Shown: piece by piece, positions 48,101 through 57,400 of the stretch
Layout: each line of letters starts with the position of its first letter
How positions within the stretch are numbered: the first letter of the stretch is position 1
Origin: Lachnospiraceae bacterium
Lineage (GTDB): Bacteria; Bacillota; Clostridia; Lachnospirales; Lachnospiraceae
Length of the DNA stretch: 64,000 nt
Direction of reading: 5' to 3'
NCBI GenBank assembly: GCA_017460885.1
Contig: JAFUAB010000022.1
Coordinates: 62,001-126,000, forward strand
Made by a program: the position numbers and the translations under genes
The notes under the pieces: model-generated
Seen by the model: the letters and a program-made list of their open reading frames with translations, nothing else
The model's database searches: none
What the model was told of the DNA's origin: nothing

Positions 48101-51100
48101 TATTGGCTGATGGAAAAGAGATTGAATCCAGAACCGTAACAGCAGCTGATAAATGGGCATGGACATTTGATGATCTGCCTAAATACGCTGATGGACATGA
48201 GATCGTATATACGATCACAGAGGATCAGATCCCGGCGAAAGAGGGATTCAAAGCATATACACAGACAGTTGATGGATACAATGCGATCAATTCTTACGAA
48301 CCTGAGACCGTATTGATAGAAGGCTCCAAGAGCTGGAATGATGATGATGATCAGGACGGAGTAAGACCTGATAAGATAACTGTAACCCTTAAGGGCAGTG
48401 ACGGTTCCGTGATCTCCAGGGAAGTAACGGCAGAGAACGGCTGGAAGTGGTCATTCGGAAACCTGCCTAAGTACAAGAACGGAGTAGAAGTTAAATATAC
48501 ATTAGAAGAAACACCGATATTATTATCTGACGGCACAAAAGCATATGATGCACAGGTAACAGGATATGATATCATCAATACTCATGGAAGTGAGAAGGTT
48601 GATGTCAGAATTACCAAGAAGTGGAATGACGAGGGTGATCGCGACGGGATCAGACCCGACAGCGTGACAGTTCAGCTCTATGCTGACGGCGAGACCAAGG
48701 GGAGTCCCGTAGTACTTTCGTATCCCGATTGGACCTACACATTTACCGGACTTGATAAATATGCCGACGGTAAACTCATACAGTACACTGTAGAAGAGAA
48801 GAGCGTTGAGGGTTATGAAGCATCATATACCGGAACAGGCAGTTATAACCTTGTCGTAACCAATACTCATACACCCGAATATGTTACACTGACGATCAAC
48901 AAGAAATGGATCGGAAGAGCAGCTTCGGACAGTATCGGAGTTACGATCGAAGGAAAGCTGCCGAACGGAAGCACGGCATTCGGCCCCGTAGAAAAGACCA
49001 TAACCGCAGCATCTGACTGGACGCTTAAGCTGACAGAAGCAGATAAGCTTCCCAAGTATGCGGACAGGGGACAGCTTGTTACCTACTACGTAACTGAAGC
49101 TGCTTCGGAAGATGGATCATACATACAGACGAATGCAGCAGGTAAGAGGATCACCGGCTCCGTAACCGCGACTGGTACGGATTCCCTGGAAGCTGTTTTG
49201 ATCAACATACCTATGACGAAGCTGACGGTTACCAAGAACTGGCTGAACGACCTTGGATACCATGGCAATACCGATAACATAGATGTTCTGCTCATGGCAG
49301 ACGGAAGGCAGTATCAGGATGCCCTTATCAAAGCATCGGATAACTGGACGTATACATTTGAGAATCTTCCCGAATATAATGCTGACGGAAGCAAGGTTGA
49401 ATATAAGGTTGTTGAGAACAGTTCCTTCACAAAACTGGGATACAAGGCTCCTGCATATGATTACTCGCAGGCCGGAAATGTTATCATAACCAACGAAATG
49501 ACAACACTTACTCTTAATATCGAGAAGCAGTGGCTGGCCGATAATCCGGCTAACAGACCTTCGAGCATCGATGTAAATGTTCTTACCAGCGTTCAGACTG
49601 AACAGACTGCCACGTCGGTATTTACCAGGATCAAGAAGGCGCTCGGTATCGATTCCGACAGCTGGTACAGCTACAAGACCGTTACACTGACAGCCGCAAA
49701 TGACTGGAAAGCTACGCTTGATAATCTTCCGAGATATGCCAAGGTTGGTAACAGTGTAGTAGAGGTTGGATATGCGGTAGCAGAAGTAAATGTTCCTGAC
49801 GGATATACCTCGGTAGCCAATATTGATAACGGAAATGCAGTGATCATCAATACCGGCAACACATCCGTGGCAGGCTTTAAGACCTGGGATGACAACGGAA
49901 ATGCTGCAGGATACAGACCCGGATCGGCAGAGTTTGCATCAGTGATCCAGCTTTATCAGGACGGTAATAAGTATCTGACCGGATCTGACAGTAAGCATTT
50001 CAGATGGCTTGATACGACAGGTGATTCCTGGAGCTTTGAGTTCTACGACCTGCCGGTAGGATATACATATACGATCGGTGAGATCGGCGTGATCCCCGGA
50101 TATGGTGAAGGCGTTGTTGACAGCAGTACCAATACTATAAAGAATCCTTTGAAGTACACAGAGCTTAAGGTAACCAAGGTTTGGGATGATGAAAACAACG
50201 CATATCTTACCAGACCCGATACGATAAGCTTCAGACTGCTGGCTAACGGCTCTCAGGCAAGTATATCCGGATTGTCTCCGATAATAACTATCGGAAATCA
50301 GAGCGGAGCAAGCTATACATGGAAGAATCTTCCGATGCTTGATACCAAGGGTAAGGCGATCACGTATTCCGTTGAAGAAGTGTCTGTTCCTTCGGGATAC
50401 TCATCAACAATGACAGGAGGCGGAACTGCCTATACGATAACAAACAGATTCCGTCCCGATGATACTTCGATCAATGTTACCAAGATCTGGGATGACCAGA
50501 ATGACGCTGCAGGCTTAAGACCTCGTTCGATCCAGGTTGCTCTTACCAGAAACGGTACGGATATTGATACTGTAACACTGAGCAGTTCCAATAACTGGAG
50601 TTATGCATGGTCCGATCTGCCGACGATGCTTCCTGACGGAACGGGCAGCAGGGCACAGTACTCCGTAAGGGAGATCACACAGATACTCGGTTATTCTGTA
50701 ACGGTAAGCGGAAGCGGTACTTCGTACACGATAACCAACTACTACAGAGCTCCCGGCGGAGATACACCTACTCCTACACCTACACCTACCCCCGGGACAC
50801 CTACTCCTACACCGGGACCCGGAGGAGATACACCTACTCCTACACCGGGAGGAGGCAATCCTACACCTGACGAACCTACCAATACAACGCCTACACCGGA
50901 GCCTTATACGATTCCCGATGAGCCTACACCATTGGCAGGCGTTTCGCAGGTACTCGGTGCGAGACGTGCAGCAGCCGGATCGGTACTCGGCGCAAGACGT
51001 TCGCCGGCGACAGGTGACCAGTCCAATGCAGCAGCGTTTGCAGCAGCTATGGCAACGGCCGGGGCTATGATGGGAGCATGGTTCGCAATGCGCAAAAAGA

Positions 51101-51111
51101 AGAAATCATGA
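36121..51111 (+). CDS. Giant Cna_B-repeat surface protein 1 (4996 aa), sortase substrate
   Basis: The signal peptide (residues 1-38, cut near AFA-AE) is followed by an acidic segment and a beta-rich module to about residue 560. A choice-of-anchor-A-like domain follows (about 720-1004; NFATKLY, GIILAPHATVEWW, GEWHNV), then two prealbumin-like domains (1015-1277) and about 35 Cna_B repeats (1278-4875), each near 100 aa. Most repeats start T/S-K-x-W-x-D...DQDGxRP and end ITNTYTP. The Lys of KxW, the Glu of YTVTE and the Asn of TNT match the residues that form intramolecular isopeptide bonds in Cna_B folds. A Pro/Thr stalk leads to SPATG (4961-4965), a hydrophobic segment and RKKKKS. Likely role: a long, stiff cell-wall-anchored adhesin or stalk. 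GGAGAAG precedes the ATG. Codons around 37.8-39.1 kb are AT-rich compared with the rest. Confidence 0.9.
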   Translation: MKRRKTKLWKKLLVGFMSFNMFLGNLQALSIEAFAAEVDHDEEYAEEEGGVFLGDSFEDYGFTAGTEEDYSESDESVVYNVSFYDTEGNEISTEEYSKGAYLQLPALEGDISWVDSNGYSYYDSTQVISDLSLFAIDNNIDSSESVDSSEAASDDTSVSEEDMTAAVPAEDIEYKYGLSAHFTDADGDVIPGYEEAELPRFTGFLSLSDVKNPPVVIEDYDYVEARIGNTVVTALNADENGEIIELTAGSEVYNVDTDIELTLVYKSVYAAVELKGTVVDEFGDPVGNDYIDMDLPEFNEDGILILDDEELPPVEKVKTRAGLFRSVSYTYVKTTLNGTTIKALKGEAAKNGVDTYYSYTVDGETWIPITENGTVYFEYTDGRKSVYTYEDSKVSVKATLQHANAVPDDAYFTVTPVINGSAYDVDTYIDALNKKASNDSVPDGFEYTTDNTLLYDIAFYTDESRTEEIQPAEGMVKIELNFLNNQLKEDIAASDDSNMVVNHMSVSESKLEEAGTLADANVSVKDIRVESVDANVSVTGENVEFSTGNFSIFTITDTSSSFVIEISFQRADGSSDNAPVLAREFLYLTDNSGKKALVRLDGSQAQNGVIELTTESISDSEFSFSNFTPSESTVEFLQALNKDVADTTSLNGNIKNRDFWNSKMKLLNPDEDLIGMYRFTMPNKDSNGKYSIVNGKLSINAKLSDAGSGGLIYKSVLGNAVNFGITANEYYQENDAETNFATKLYSGNAGQIGGDLSNNTGSYYIGSVTNKLLIKDGKSDFNIFAPAEYEFSQEKENQGQGYKLKYTSKGHFYPTSKNDVDAYVKSLIDGVTAPAGTALKLPMSGWQDDKVLLDLKAFDDNAVIHIDLDDATNSDGRTIGDVIQINGRLYINKKQNQTIVFHSTRSSVGISKFMVCNDGSYSNWIGSDTQTASVIEPIAKSIIFDFTSSNVSYVSMVDNGSICGIILAPHATVEWWNTSSGWIVADVAKGHQGEWHNVYQEMPPYTPPTNDSGTGTIKITKRLQGKDSAENVKYLFKMFGQDSTRYSVGELHANITFTSSKNRNVDYTKTEENINGTDREVFYFELYADETITIAGLPIIPRGIDSNGKEVSNDFYIQEVKAQTDADEVYVESLVNFVSDTSNVANFALSQRTQNITIYPDSSITYVNVYYSTLTIEKNIIGYEKPLTDAQKNQIRFTVTGPDGFNQTVSYSQFTDNKFTFGKEYKLKRGEYTVTESGADIDKNYTYTTTISNNGKVTIDAANPGTVTVTNTYTEAPTEATVKKVWDDSDDQDGKRPTELKVTLNNGTEVFLNEFNNWTATVGNLPKYDNNGDEIIYTWSEPSMPAGYTLTNTEKNGTVTTLTNSYNTKKTSASVEKVWNDDSNRDGIRPDGVEVALYNGVDNDPVKTVTLNAGNNWSHTESDLPVNKARTKLTYTWKELNTPSEYTKAETVNGTLTTITNTHTIESTSVSVNKVWNDSNDQDGMRPDNISVRLLANGKSAVHTNGTAVSNIELTSTGNWSGSFTNLPKKAGGTDITYTIEEVGTTNEKFTVTKNGRTKEYTVSINGFTITNSCETEKTSISGSKTWNDNNDQDGVRPDSITINLLANGTKVDSQPVSADNEGKWNWSFENLPKYSNGIKIAYSITEDPVANYTSEVSGYNVTNTHETEKTSIKVTKTWDDNNDQDGVRPPSVTLQLCADGEEVEGKTAELSSSNAKSENIWEYTFTGLDKKTNNGTGSRLIEYTVKEVTIPNDYAIIGGENGSGKNITNYHKPETKKLTITKNWINNSNTAGLNHDSITVNLWKSVNGSDRVQVGEPIIMNGTGNTWTYTTEELPVKENGQDITYTVTEESVSHYKTEINGLTINNTYETISVNGTKIWNDAKNQDGKRPDSVNVKLTASTGEIYSQIVKGDKKADSWNWSFADLPKYANANGDLVTYTVSEDPVEGYTTAYDGNTITNSYTPGKTSVTTTKTWVDGDNQDGIRPAKINVALVKTYTDDENATHETNVESVEITAAKDGTWSYKWPELPDHEDGYPVTYSVREDTVTGYTTTYEGTNITNTHTPEVTEVTVTKEWDDDDNRDVVRPSSVTVVLNGDDGSSREATIAPDSNGVWSYTFTGLPKFNNSTTPIEYTVSEKNVNKNYTSEVDNESLKITNKHDTAKVSVSGTKIWDDDNNNDGYRPDQIKVKLLADGTETGKTVTLPGEDGWNYSFEGLNKFRKGENGAVLINYTVSEEIVWNENNSGKYLAPVYDYSKDNNGNVTCTITNKHTPDTMEFTVTKTWSDDNNRDNKRPASIVFTLYADGAAVLDNAGNKVTATLTDNATAENPNVWSYTFTGLAKFKRVDNETKEIKYSVREETVPAGYEITTTTDTNIINNHAPETVKFNITKNWNDNGNEAGRRPENITVILTGKVGDSTVSTDEYSFSGTKETDVWTFETPELPKYNKKSLISYTLTESEPGNSYRQVGDVSYTEKSGFVLTNEYVPEYVTISGTKVWNDESNFDGSRPQSVRIIVNRGTENVAEQIVSRGSDADSWDWTFGTDYKLPKYDNGELVEYTIVEDTTGLAGIYQTSYDNATQKASADSSAITGMTITNTYEPGKTTVSVTKIWNDGENRDGFRPTSIQVQLHKYVGGVEKTNEAKTVELNAGNNWTTAWSGLALKENNKTVTYTVTEDTALHAGYTSSITHTGDAWTIENSYIPETISISGGKDWDDANNQDGARPESITILLYKNKTSDGDRSSDENNTSDGNETSNGDETSDENNTSDGNETSGENNTSDGNETSNGGELVASVKTNANEGWAWSFTDLYKYENGKPVNYTVEEASVSPYRLTATTEGTTDANGNRSGIIFTNSYTPSTTYLEGSKTWNDNNDQDGKRPGSITIQLLANGNIVTGKTLKVTDEDGWKWIFTDLPRKSNGQEIKYTVSETPVSGYETAYSENGANVTNTHTPETITVSGTKTWLDNDDQDGKRPESITVHLFAGGTEVANKVVTAGDDWKYTFTGLPKYASGTEITYTVTEDTVSGYTTEYSGFDIINKHTPEKISINGSKTWNDADDQDGKRPNTVTIKLLKNGEEFKTASISEFNDWKWNFDDLDRYEDGRGIAYTVVESPVDENYTVNPENGFVATTSDGNIEKLKDLVFVNTHTPEKVTIEGTKVWNDADDQDNKRPESVTINLLANGEKVNSITLKEETGWDWKFENLDKYSEKNEITYSISEESVEGYTPDYSYDKDTDKWTITNSYTPGETYVSGVKVWKDNEDQDKIRPESITVKLLADGKYLNSTTASESDGWTWRFDNLPINKAGAKGQKINYTIKEISVNGYTTEIAKAEGKDNEYVITNYHTPAEISISGKKEWSDNNDQDGIRPTSIDITLSSDLEGFENQVFTAVAPDYEWSFTNLPKLNKGKKINYTVTEDLKTAGYVFDEKASNLIGSPDTVGNVSGITFVNKHEPEKIEIGGIKTWNDANNRDNKRPAEITLDLYSDKSADTTVPVKTINVKANEKGEWKWSFGQVDKYSGGQVITYTVKERLVEDSVYTVSPESVTVTGESDTNITIENSYTPETINIYGSKYWDDNNDQDGIRPESIDVILRERGTNGQIDKKTVTAEDDWKWSFTDLPRRRSGAVIQYEVVEAPLAEDSGYTFEGASTENITENGKVITFSDIVFTNKHVSSTVNVSGTKTWVDNDDQDGSRPASITVRLYANGEEIKNTTVSADEKGDWKYSFDDLPEKESGETIVYTITEDEVLSANGSDKAYVSSIDGYNITNTYETETTSVSVKKIWDDADDQDGKRPESVSVQLTKNGKPYGEAVELDSENLWSHTFSNLPKYEAGTAIEYGVTEAAVEDYSTKIDGNMSAGYTITNSYTPGKTAVSVKKIWDDADDQDGKRPSSINVILAADGKAKQTAELSAANDWNYTFEDLDLYSSGNPISYSVTENSKDLPDGYKPGAPVKVVDNSNAWSITNTYVPETTFVSGSKTWKDSGDQDGVRPESITVRLLADGKEIESRTVTAADKWAWTFDDLPKYADGHEIVYTITEDQIPAKEGFKAYTQTVDGYNAINSYEPETVLIEGSKSWNDDDDQDGVRPDKITVTLKGSDGSVISREVTAENGWKWSFGNLPKYKNGVEVKYTLEETPILLSDGTKAYDAQVTGYDIINTHGSEKVDVRITKKWNDEGDRDGIRPDSVTVQLYADGETKGSPVVLSYPDWTYTFTGLDKYADGKLIQYTVEEKSVEGYEASYTGTGSYNLVVTNTHTPEYVTLTINKKWIGRAASDSIGVTIEGKLPNGSTAFGPVEKTITAASDWTLKLTEADKLPKYADRGQLVTYYVTEAASEDGSYIQTNAAGKRITGSVTATGTDSLEAVLINIPMTKLTVTKNWLNDLGYHGNTDNIDVLLMADGRQYQDALIKASDNWTYTFENLPEYNADGSKVEYKVVENSSFTKLGYKAPAYDYSQAGNVIITNEMTTLTLNIEKQWLADNPANRPSSIDVNVLTSVQTEQTATSVFTRIKKALGIDSDSWYSYKTVTLTAANDWKATLDNLPRYAKVGNSVVEVGYAVAEVNVPDGYTSVANIDNGNAVIINTGNTSVAGFKTWDDNGNAAGYRPGSAEFASVIQLYQDGNKYLTGSDSKHFRWLDTTGDSWSFEFYDLPVGYTYTIGEIGVIPGYGEGVVDSSTNTIKNPLKYTELKVTKVWDDENNAYLTRPDTISFRLLANGSQASISGLSPIITIGNQSGASYTWKNLPMLDTKGKAITYSVEEVSVPSGYSSTMTGGGTAYTITNRFRPDDTSINVTKIWDDQNDAAGLRPRSIQVALTRNGTDIDTVTLSSSNNWSYAWSDLPTMLPDGTGSRAQYSVREITQILGYSVTVSGSGTSYTITNYYRAPGGDTPTPTPTPTPGTPTPTPGPGGDTPTPTPGGGNPTPDEPTNTTPTPEPYTIPDEPTPLAGVSQVLGARRAAAGSVLGARRSPATGDQSNAAAFAAAMATAGAMMGAWFAMRKKKKS
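44323..44484 (+). repeat. 18-bp in-frame tandem repeat within a Cna_B domain of giant protein 1
   Basis: Nine consecutive 18-bp units encode TSDGDR, SSDENN, TSDGNE, TSNGDE, TSDENN, TSDGNE, TSGENN, TSDGNE and TSNGGE. The array is inserted in repeat 15 between the second strand (ESITILLYKNK) and ELVASVKTN. All units keep frame, so slippage would change the length of a hydrophilic loop. Confidence 0.9.
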
Positions 51112-51161
51112 TGCGATCTGAATAAGAAGTGGTTGACATAATATTAAAATAATTCATTCTC

Positions 51162-51191
51162 AAAGGGGCTGTCGGAAGACAGCTCCTTTTT
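51162..51191 (+). terminator. Rho-independent terminator of giant gene 1
   Basis: A 12-bp stem, AAAGGGGCTGTC (51162-51173) with GACAGCTCCTTT (51178-51189) and one G-T pair, a GGAA tetraloop and TTTTT. Gene 2 therefore needs its own promoter. Confidence 0.9.
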
Positions 51192-51309
51192 GCTGACTAA
51201 TTTTATCGACAATTCGCCCAATTTGTCGAATATCTAATAAAATTTTTAAAAAATTTAAAATTTAAAACGTTTTACTGAACCGTTTAACCTTTTCCCGGAG
51301 TCTTTAACA

Positions 51310-51366
51310 TTGAGGAAAGTTTTTTTGGGCATACTATACCCTTGCACCGGATACGAAAACGTTTCC
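51310..51366 (+). promoter_or_regulatory. Candidate promoter and cre-like operator of giant surface gene 2
   Basis: TTGAGG (51310-51315), a 16-bp spacer and TACTAT (51332-51337), followed by GAAAACGTTTCC (51355-51366), one mismatch from the cre core. Its centre is about 24 bp after the -10 box, as in gene 1. A second palindrome of the same type, TAAAACGTTTTA (51263-51274), lies upstream of the -35 box. Confidence 0.5.
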
Positions 51367-51438
51367 GAAATGCAGAATCATAGATGATGATATACAAGAA
51401 CATAGCCAAAGAGTCAGATGAAAATGGAGAGTAGAACT

Positions 51439-54400
51439 ATGAAGAGAAGGAAGACCAAACTTTGGAAAAAGATGCTGGTGGGATTTATGTCCTTTACCAT
51501 GTTCCTGGGTAACTTGAGTTCACTGTCGGTCGAAGCCTTTGCCGCTGAAGAAGGCCTGTTTGATGAAACAGAGGGATCGGAGGACGGAGTTTTTATTGAC
51601 AGTGGCGATTTTGACAATGTACTTACCGTATCTGATGGTTCGGAATTGAATGCATCCGCAAATGAGGATTTTGATTCCCCTCTCTTTAATGAAGATATTG
51701 AGAATAGCCCTGAGAATGAGATTTCAGATCCGGATAATGATAACACCGATCCGGAATTAACTGTGGAAGAAGCACCGGAATCTTCTGACCTGCAATCAGA
51801 TACCGATATCACGGCCGATAACGATAATCCGGATGATAACGATGCAGCAGAAGAGCAGGTCGTTCCGGCCAGGTCTCTGTATAAATTGAACGTATCGGTG
51901 CTGGATGCGGATGGAGACCCGATTCCGGGGTACGAGGATTCCGTAATTCCCGATTTTGACGGGAATCTTGATCTGACCAATAGGCTCGATCCTCCCATCA
52001 GGGTTGAAAACTACAATTTCGTTGAAGCTAAGCTTGGCAACAATGTTATCGAGTCTCTCTGCAAAAATGATGAGGGTTATATATCAAGTCTTATATCCGG
52101 AGGTGAAACTTACACCATAGATCTGGACGTAGACCTTGACCTCTATTATGAATCGAAATATCAGGTTACCGAACTCAAGGCAACAATAGTCGATGAATTC
52201 GGTGACACTGTTGATGACAAGCTCTCAGACATGGATCTCCCCTCATTTAATGATGAGGATATCCTGGTACTTGACGATCCCGGGCTTCCCCCTGTGGAAA
52301 ATGTAAAAGTCAGAAGCGGACTGTTCAGATCCGTTAAGTATACCTATGTAAAAGCGTCCTATGACGGGAAAACCATCAAGGCCCTCAGAACTCAGCCTGC
52401 CGTAAAGGGCGAGGGGAACTATTATGCCTATACCGTTGATGGGACGGAATGGACCTATTTCGATAAAGATTCCACGATACTTTTTGAATATACAGATGGC
52501 AAAAAGAGCGTATATACCTACGAGGACAGCAAGGTTGCAGTAACCGCCACACTGCAGCATGCAAATGCCGTGCCCGATGATGCATATTTTGCGGTCACTC
52601 CTGTTGTTAAAGGATCCTCATATGACGTAGATTCATATATCGACGCGCTGAATAAGGAAGCCGTTCCCGAAAATGCTTCTGCCGGGTTCGAATACAGTAT
52701 GGACAATACACTGCTCTACGATATCGCCTTCTATACCGATGAAACCAAATCCGAGGAGATCCAGCCTGCAGATGGTATGGTTAAGATAGAAATGCAGTTC
52801 CTTAAGAACCAGCTTAAGGATGAACTGGATGCATCCGCTGATTCGGGCTTGCTGGTGAATCATCTGAGTCTTGACGAATCAGTCCTGACCGATGCCGGTA
52901 CCACAGCTGCTGCGGAGGTCAGATCGGACGATATCTCGGTTGAAACCATAGATGCAAATGTATCTGTCAGTGATGGAAGCGTTGAATTTAAGACCGAAAG
53001 TTTCTCCATCTATACCATAACAGACATAGGAGACGATATTGCGGGACAGATCGTTATTGATTATGATTTTGCACCTGACACTCTGCCATTGGGAGTTATC
53101 TTCATTTCCGGCAGCAACAATCCGAACGCTCATGTCATATTGAAACTGGCTGATTATCTTCAGGGAGATAAGGTGATGATTACCTCTGAGGGTCTTGCCA
53201 GGACGAATGTTGGGGGCTTAGAATCCGGAGTCACTTATTCCATAGAGCTTTGGAAAGCTGTTTCATCCGAGAAGTATAACAGCTTTAACCCGGATAATAA
53301 TTTTGAGAAGAATGATTTTTCACGAGTAATTTATAATTCTTATAACTTTGACAGAACCTATCAGGTGAAGGAAGGAACAGATGAATGGGGGCAGGATACC
53401 TATAGCTATTATACTGAGAACGTTACAGCTGAACCTCAGAACAGCGGCATCATTGATATGTACAGCTATTCAATGCCTGCAAGCGGTGAAGTCAGTGACG
53501 GCACGATCAGGATCACCGCTACCCGGGTTCCTGTAAATGATAAGGTCATCCCCGCAACAATTCTCAGAGATGCGGTAAACTTCGGAGTAGTTGCCAATAC
53601 ATATGAAAATGTAAATGATACCCAGTCTAATTTTGCCACCAAATTATACATCGGCGGTAACGATGTGGGAGCCGACATGTCCAATAATCCCGGAACAACT
53701 TATATTGCGGAGTTTTCGGGCACGGGACTGAATATCAGAAATAATCTTGGATCATCCGCGCTTTTGATAGGGTGTAATGTATCCCAGACGACAGAGCAGG
53801 ATACAGCCAGGTTATATACCGTACCGGATAAAGATGGTCAGCCTTATACCATATATGATAAATCAAAAAAAGCAGATGTCATAAATGTGGGTAAGGATAC
53901 GGTTAATCGTAAGATTGACAATCTGATATCAGGTGTCAGCATTCCGGCCGGGAATAAGGTTGTATTGCCTAAGGCAACCCTGGCGAGCGGAGACCCGGAG
54001 TATTATCTTGATACAACATCCCTTCCTGACGGAACCATTCATTTCGATCTGGATAATTCTACCGGAGCCGAGGGAAAGAGCCTGTATGAAGTCTGGTCGA
54101 CATCTCAAAAGGTATATATCAAAAAGAATCCTGATCAGACGCTGATCTTCCATTCCAATCAGAGTCAGATCACTCTTTGCGAGTACAACGTATACGACTG
54201 GAGCAATGGAAAATATGAAACCTCAGCTTCTCCCACTACATCCGGGGACAAAAATGAGAGATTGCTAAATAATGTCGCTTCCACAATGGTGTTTGATTTT
54301 CCCAATGCTTCCACACTTGACTTTGCCAGCGCTATAACAGGTATGGTTATTGCACCCAAAGCACATGTGACCTGGTCAACCGCATGCTGCGGATGGCTGA

Positions 54401-57400
54401 TATGTGACTATGCCGAGGGCAGAGGAGAGTGGCATTTTGTCAGTCAGGATGTGCCGAGTGTGACGGACGATCATACAACCTTGAAGCTTGATATCGTCAA
54501 GACACTGATCGATGATAACGTTCCGAGTGGGGAAACCAATATTGACAGTCTCTGGCCTGAGGAAGGATTTAAGTTCAGGATCACGAAGTATGCCGCAGGC
54601 AGCATTGAGGGTGACCAAAACGGCTATGAAGTCATGCATGATGTCAATAAGATTCCCGATCTTGACGGAATGGTTAACGGTGAGAAGATAGTTACGATCA
54701 CTAAAGATCAGGCCGGTAAGAAGGTAACTGTCGGTACGCATGATTTCACCGGATCGGAAGAGTGGGAAAAGACTTCTCTTACATATGAAGATCACAGATA
54801 TTATGCCTTTATGTACAAAGTAGAGGAATTACCCTGCGGTAACTCCGATATTGAGCCTTATCCCACCAATACCTACTTTGTGAAATTCTTTATTAATATC
54901 AGACAGGTAGTGAACGGGGATGATATTAAGTATTATGTATGGGTTGACGGACCGCATGTGTCCGGTACCGTGCTGGTATCCAATTCATGTATTCCCAAGG
55001 ATATCGAGTTTGAGAATCACTATAATCCCGAGCATCGTAATATCAATGTGACCAAGAACTGGTCCGATGGAAACAATAATCACTCCAACGATTCCGTGAT
55101 CGTACAGCTGACGGTTAAGGAGCAGGATGGTTATAAGGATGTTCCAGGTCAGACAGCTGTTCTGAATGCAGCCAACAACTGGTCCGCTACGTATTCAAAT
55201 CTGCTCTTTGATAAGGAATACAGCGTCCGCGAAGTTTCGGTGAACGGAAAAGTAGTTCAAAACTCACGGGTTATGGTGGGCTCTAAAGAGTATATAACTA
55301 ATGTATCAGGCAATGCCGTGGACGGATTTGCAGTAACGAATTCGTCTTCAGGTAACGGGACCCTTAGGATAAGGAAAGAGATATCATCTGAAGACAAGAG
55401 TCTATTTTCAAATTATTTCTATAACCTGTACTTTGAAGTATATGATGCAGACACTAAGGCTCTCGTGGCTGCCAGCAAACCCGGGAGCACCACCTCTAAA
55501 GATGCAGCATCCAGGGGGGATTATGAAGGCGGAGGATGGTTCAGGGTTAGCAACCTGCCTTATGGTAACTATTATATTGTTGAGAAAATAAAGGGCGAAG
55601 CAAACGATAGTGTGGCATGTATTGGCAATGAGGTTCTGGTCGCAACATACTATAAATCTCTAAGAGCCGGAGATAATGAAGGATTTGCAGAGGGCGGTAC
55701 TAAGAGTGACACTGCTGGAACGACAGGAACTTTTGTATTTAATCAGGATACAAGCCGCCTTAATCTCAGAAATGAGTATAAGCCGACAGGTAATCTTCGC
55801 ATACACAAGATAGTTGTTAATGACTTTGGCAGTGCAAATGTAAGGAATAAAAAAGATTCTATACTTAATAGTGTTATTTTCAGACTCACAAATACGGCGG
55901 ACAGCAATGCATATATTACTTTTAAGGGTTTTGCCACTACCAGGAAGGATCGCAAGAATGGCTATGCGGTCGGGCATGGCACGCTGAAAGGTCGTACTTT
56001 TGATGTCGAGTATAATGAAAATGCCCAGTGGACGATCTTTAATGTTCCCAAAGGTGATTATGTAGTAGACGAGGTCGCTGACGGATTTACTTTTGCATAT
56101 GACGAAGAAACAAATAAAAGCAATGTGATTTCGGAATCGACCTTCAGCAGGATCACACATTACGGAGTCACTACTGATGAGAACAGAAGTTCAACCATTT
56201 ATTGTTCTGAGGGTGATAATGTCAGGGTTAAATCTGCTGTTCAGTGTGCTCAGAATGTGAATCCTCAGATTGCGACAGTGGGAGGTGATGTGCAGACTGT
56301 ACAGGTTTGCAATTTCTATAGTAATCCATTGACACCTGTATCTGTTACAAAGAAATATCCGGGATGGAGTAACGGAACAAATCCCGATAAGACTTTTGAT
56401 TTTGAAATCATTGCCGGCAACAATACTGCTCATGATTCTGAGGGTAATCCTGTTTCGGTTTCCACACCTATGCCGACTGATACCACTGTTTCGGTTTCCG
56501 GCAATGAAAGCGGGATCGGTACGGCACATTTCGGAGATATAGTTTATAAGTTTGAGGGAACCTATGATTACACGATCAAAGAGGTGATTCCGGCTAGCGG
56601 AAAGGAAATTACAGATCCGCGAACGGGTAGAACTGCTTTTCTTGGAAATGATGGCATAATCTATGATCTTCGTGAGATAAAGGTTACGGTGAGCGTTTCG
56701 CAATGTAGAACCGAGTTTAACAAAGCGGCGAATATAAAAGGAACCTTGACCGAACTGGATGGAAAATATATAGAATATAAAGAAATATTCTATTATCTCG
56801 GTGCGGATGTTGTTTACAAAGAAAACGGGGAAACTGTCGCCACAACGTCAATGCGTCTTCCGGATAAATTTAATACGGCTGACAGCAACAGTGTAAAAAG
56901 CTATATTGAAACAACAGCATGGACGCATATGGACAGCAGAAGCTGGCTGTTCAGTAATGATGATGAAGAACTGATCTCCATCTCCGGCACCAAGGTCTGG
57001 GATGATGCCAATAATCAGGATGGTTTGAGAGACAATATTGTCTTTACCCTGACATCGAATGATCCCGGCTTTGCGACTCAGACACGTACCATAAGCAAGG
57101 ATTCAACCAATCTGAGTACCATAAGCAAGGATTCAACCGATCTGACATGGTCCTTTGAGAATCTGCCGAAGTATAACAGTGCCGGACAACTCATAAATTA
57201 TACGGTGGAAGAAACTACTCAGATTGACGGATATTCGACCACAGTAAACGATAATAACGGAAACACTATCACCGTTAACGGTGAGAACGGTAATACTTCC
57301 GAAGTTGAATTTAAAAACACTCATACTCCTCAGTCTACTTCGATCACTGTAGTGAAGAAGTGGGAGGACAAGAACAATCAGGATGGGAAACGTCCTGATG

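Larger units (their letters stand above)
51112..51438. other. Intergenic region between the two giant surface genes
   Basis: 327 bp without a gene. In order it holds the terminator of gene 1 (51162-51191), an AT-rich stretch (about 51230-51265), a palindrome TAAAACGTTTTA (51263-51274), and from about 51286 the upstream element shared with gene 1. That element starts at AACCTTTT and includes GGAGTCTTT, the promoter candidate and the cre-like site. No small gene or tRNA was seen. Confidence 0.75.

Noticed and set aside
39950-50750. CRISPR array or other DNA-level repeat array
   Set aside because: The repeated pattern is in the protein (Cna_B domains of about 100 aa), is diverged at DNA level and stays in one open reading frame.
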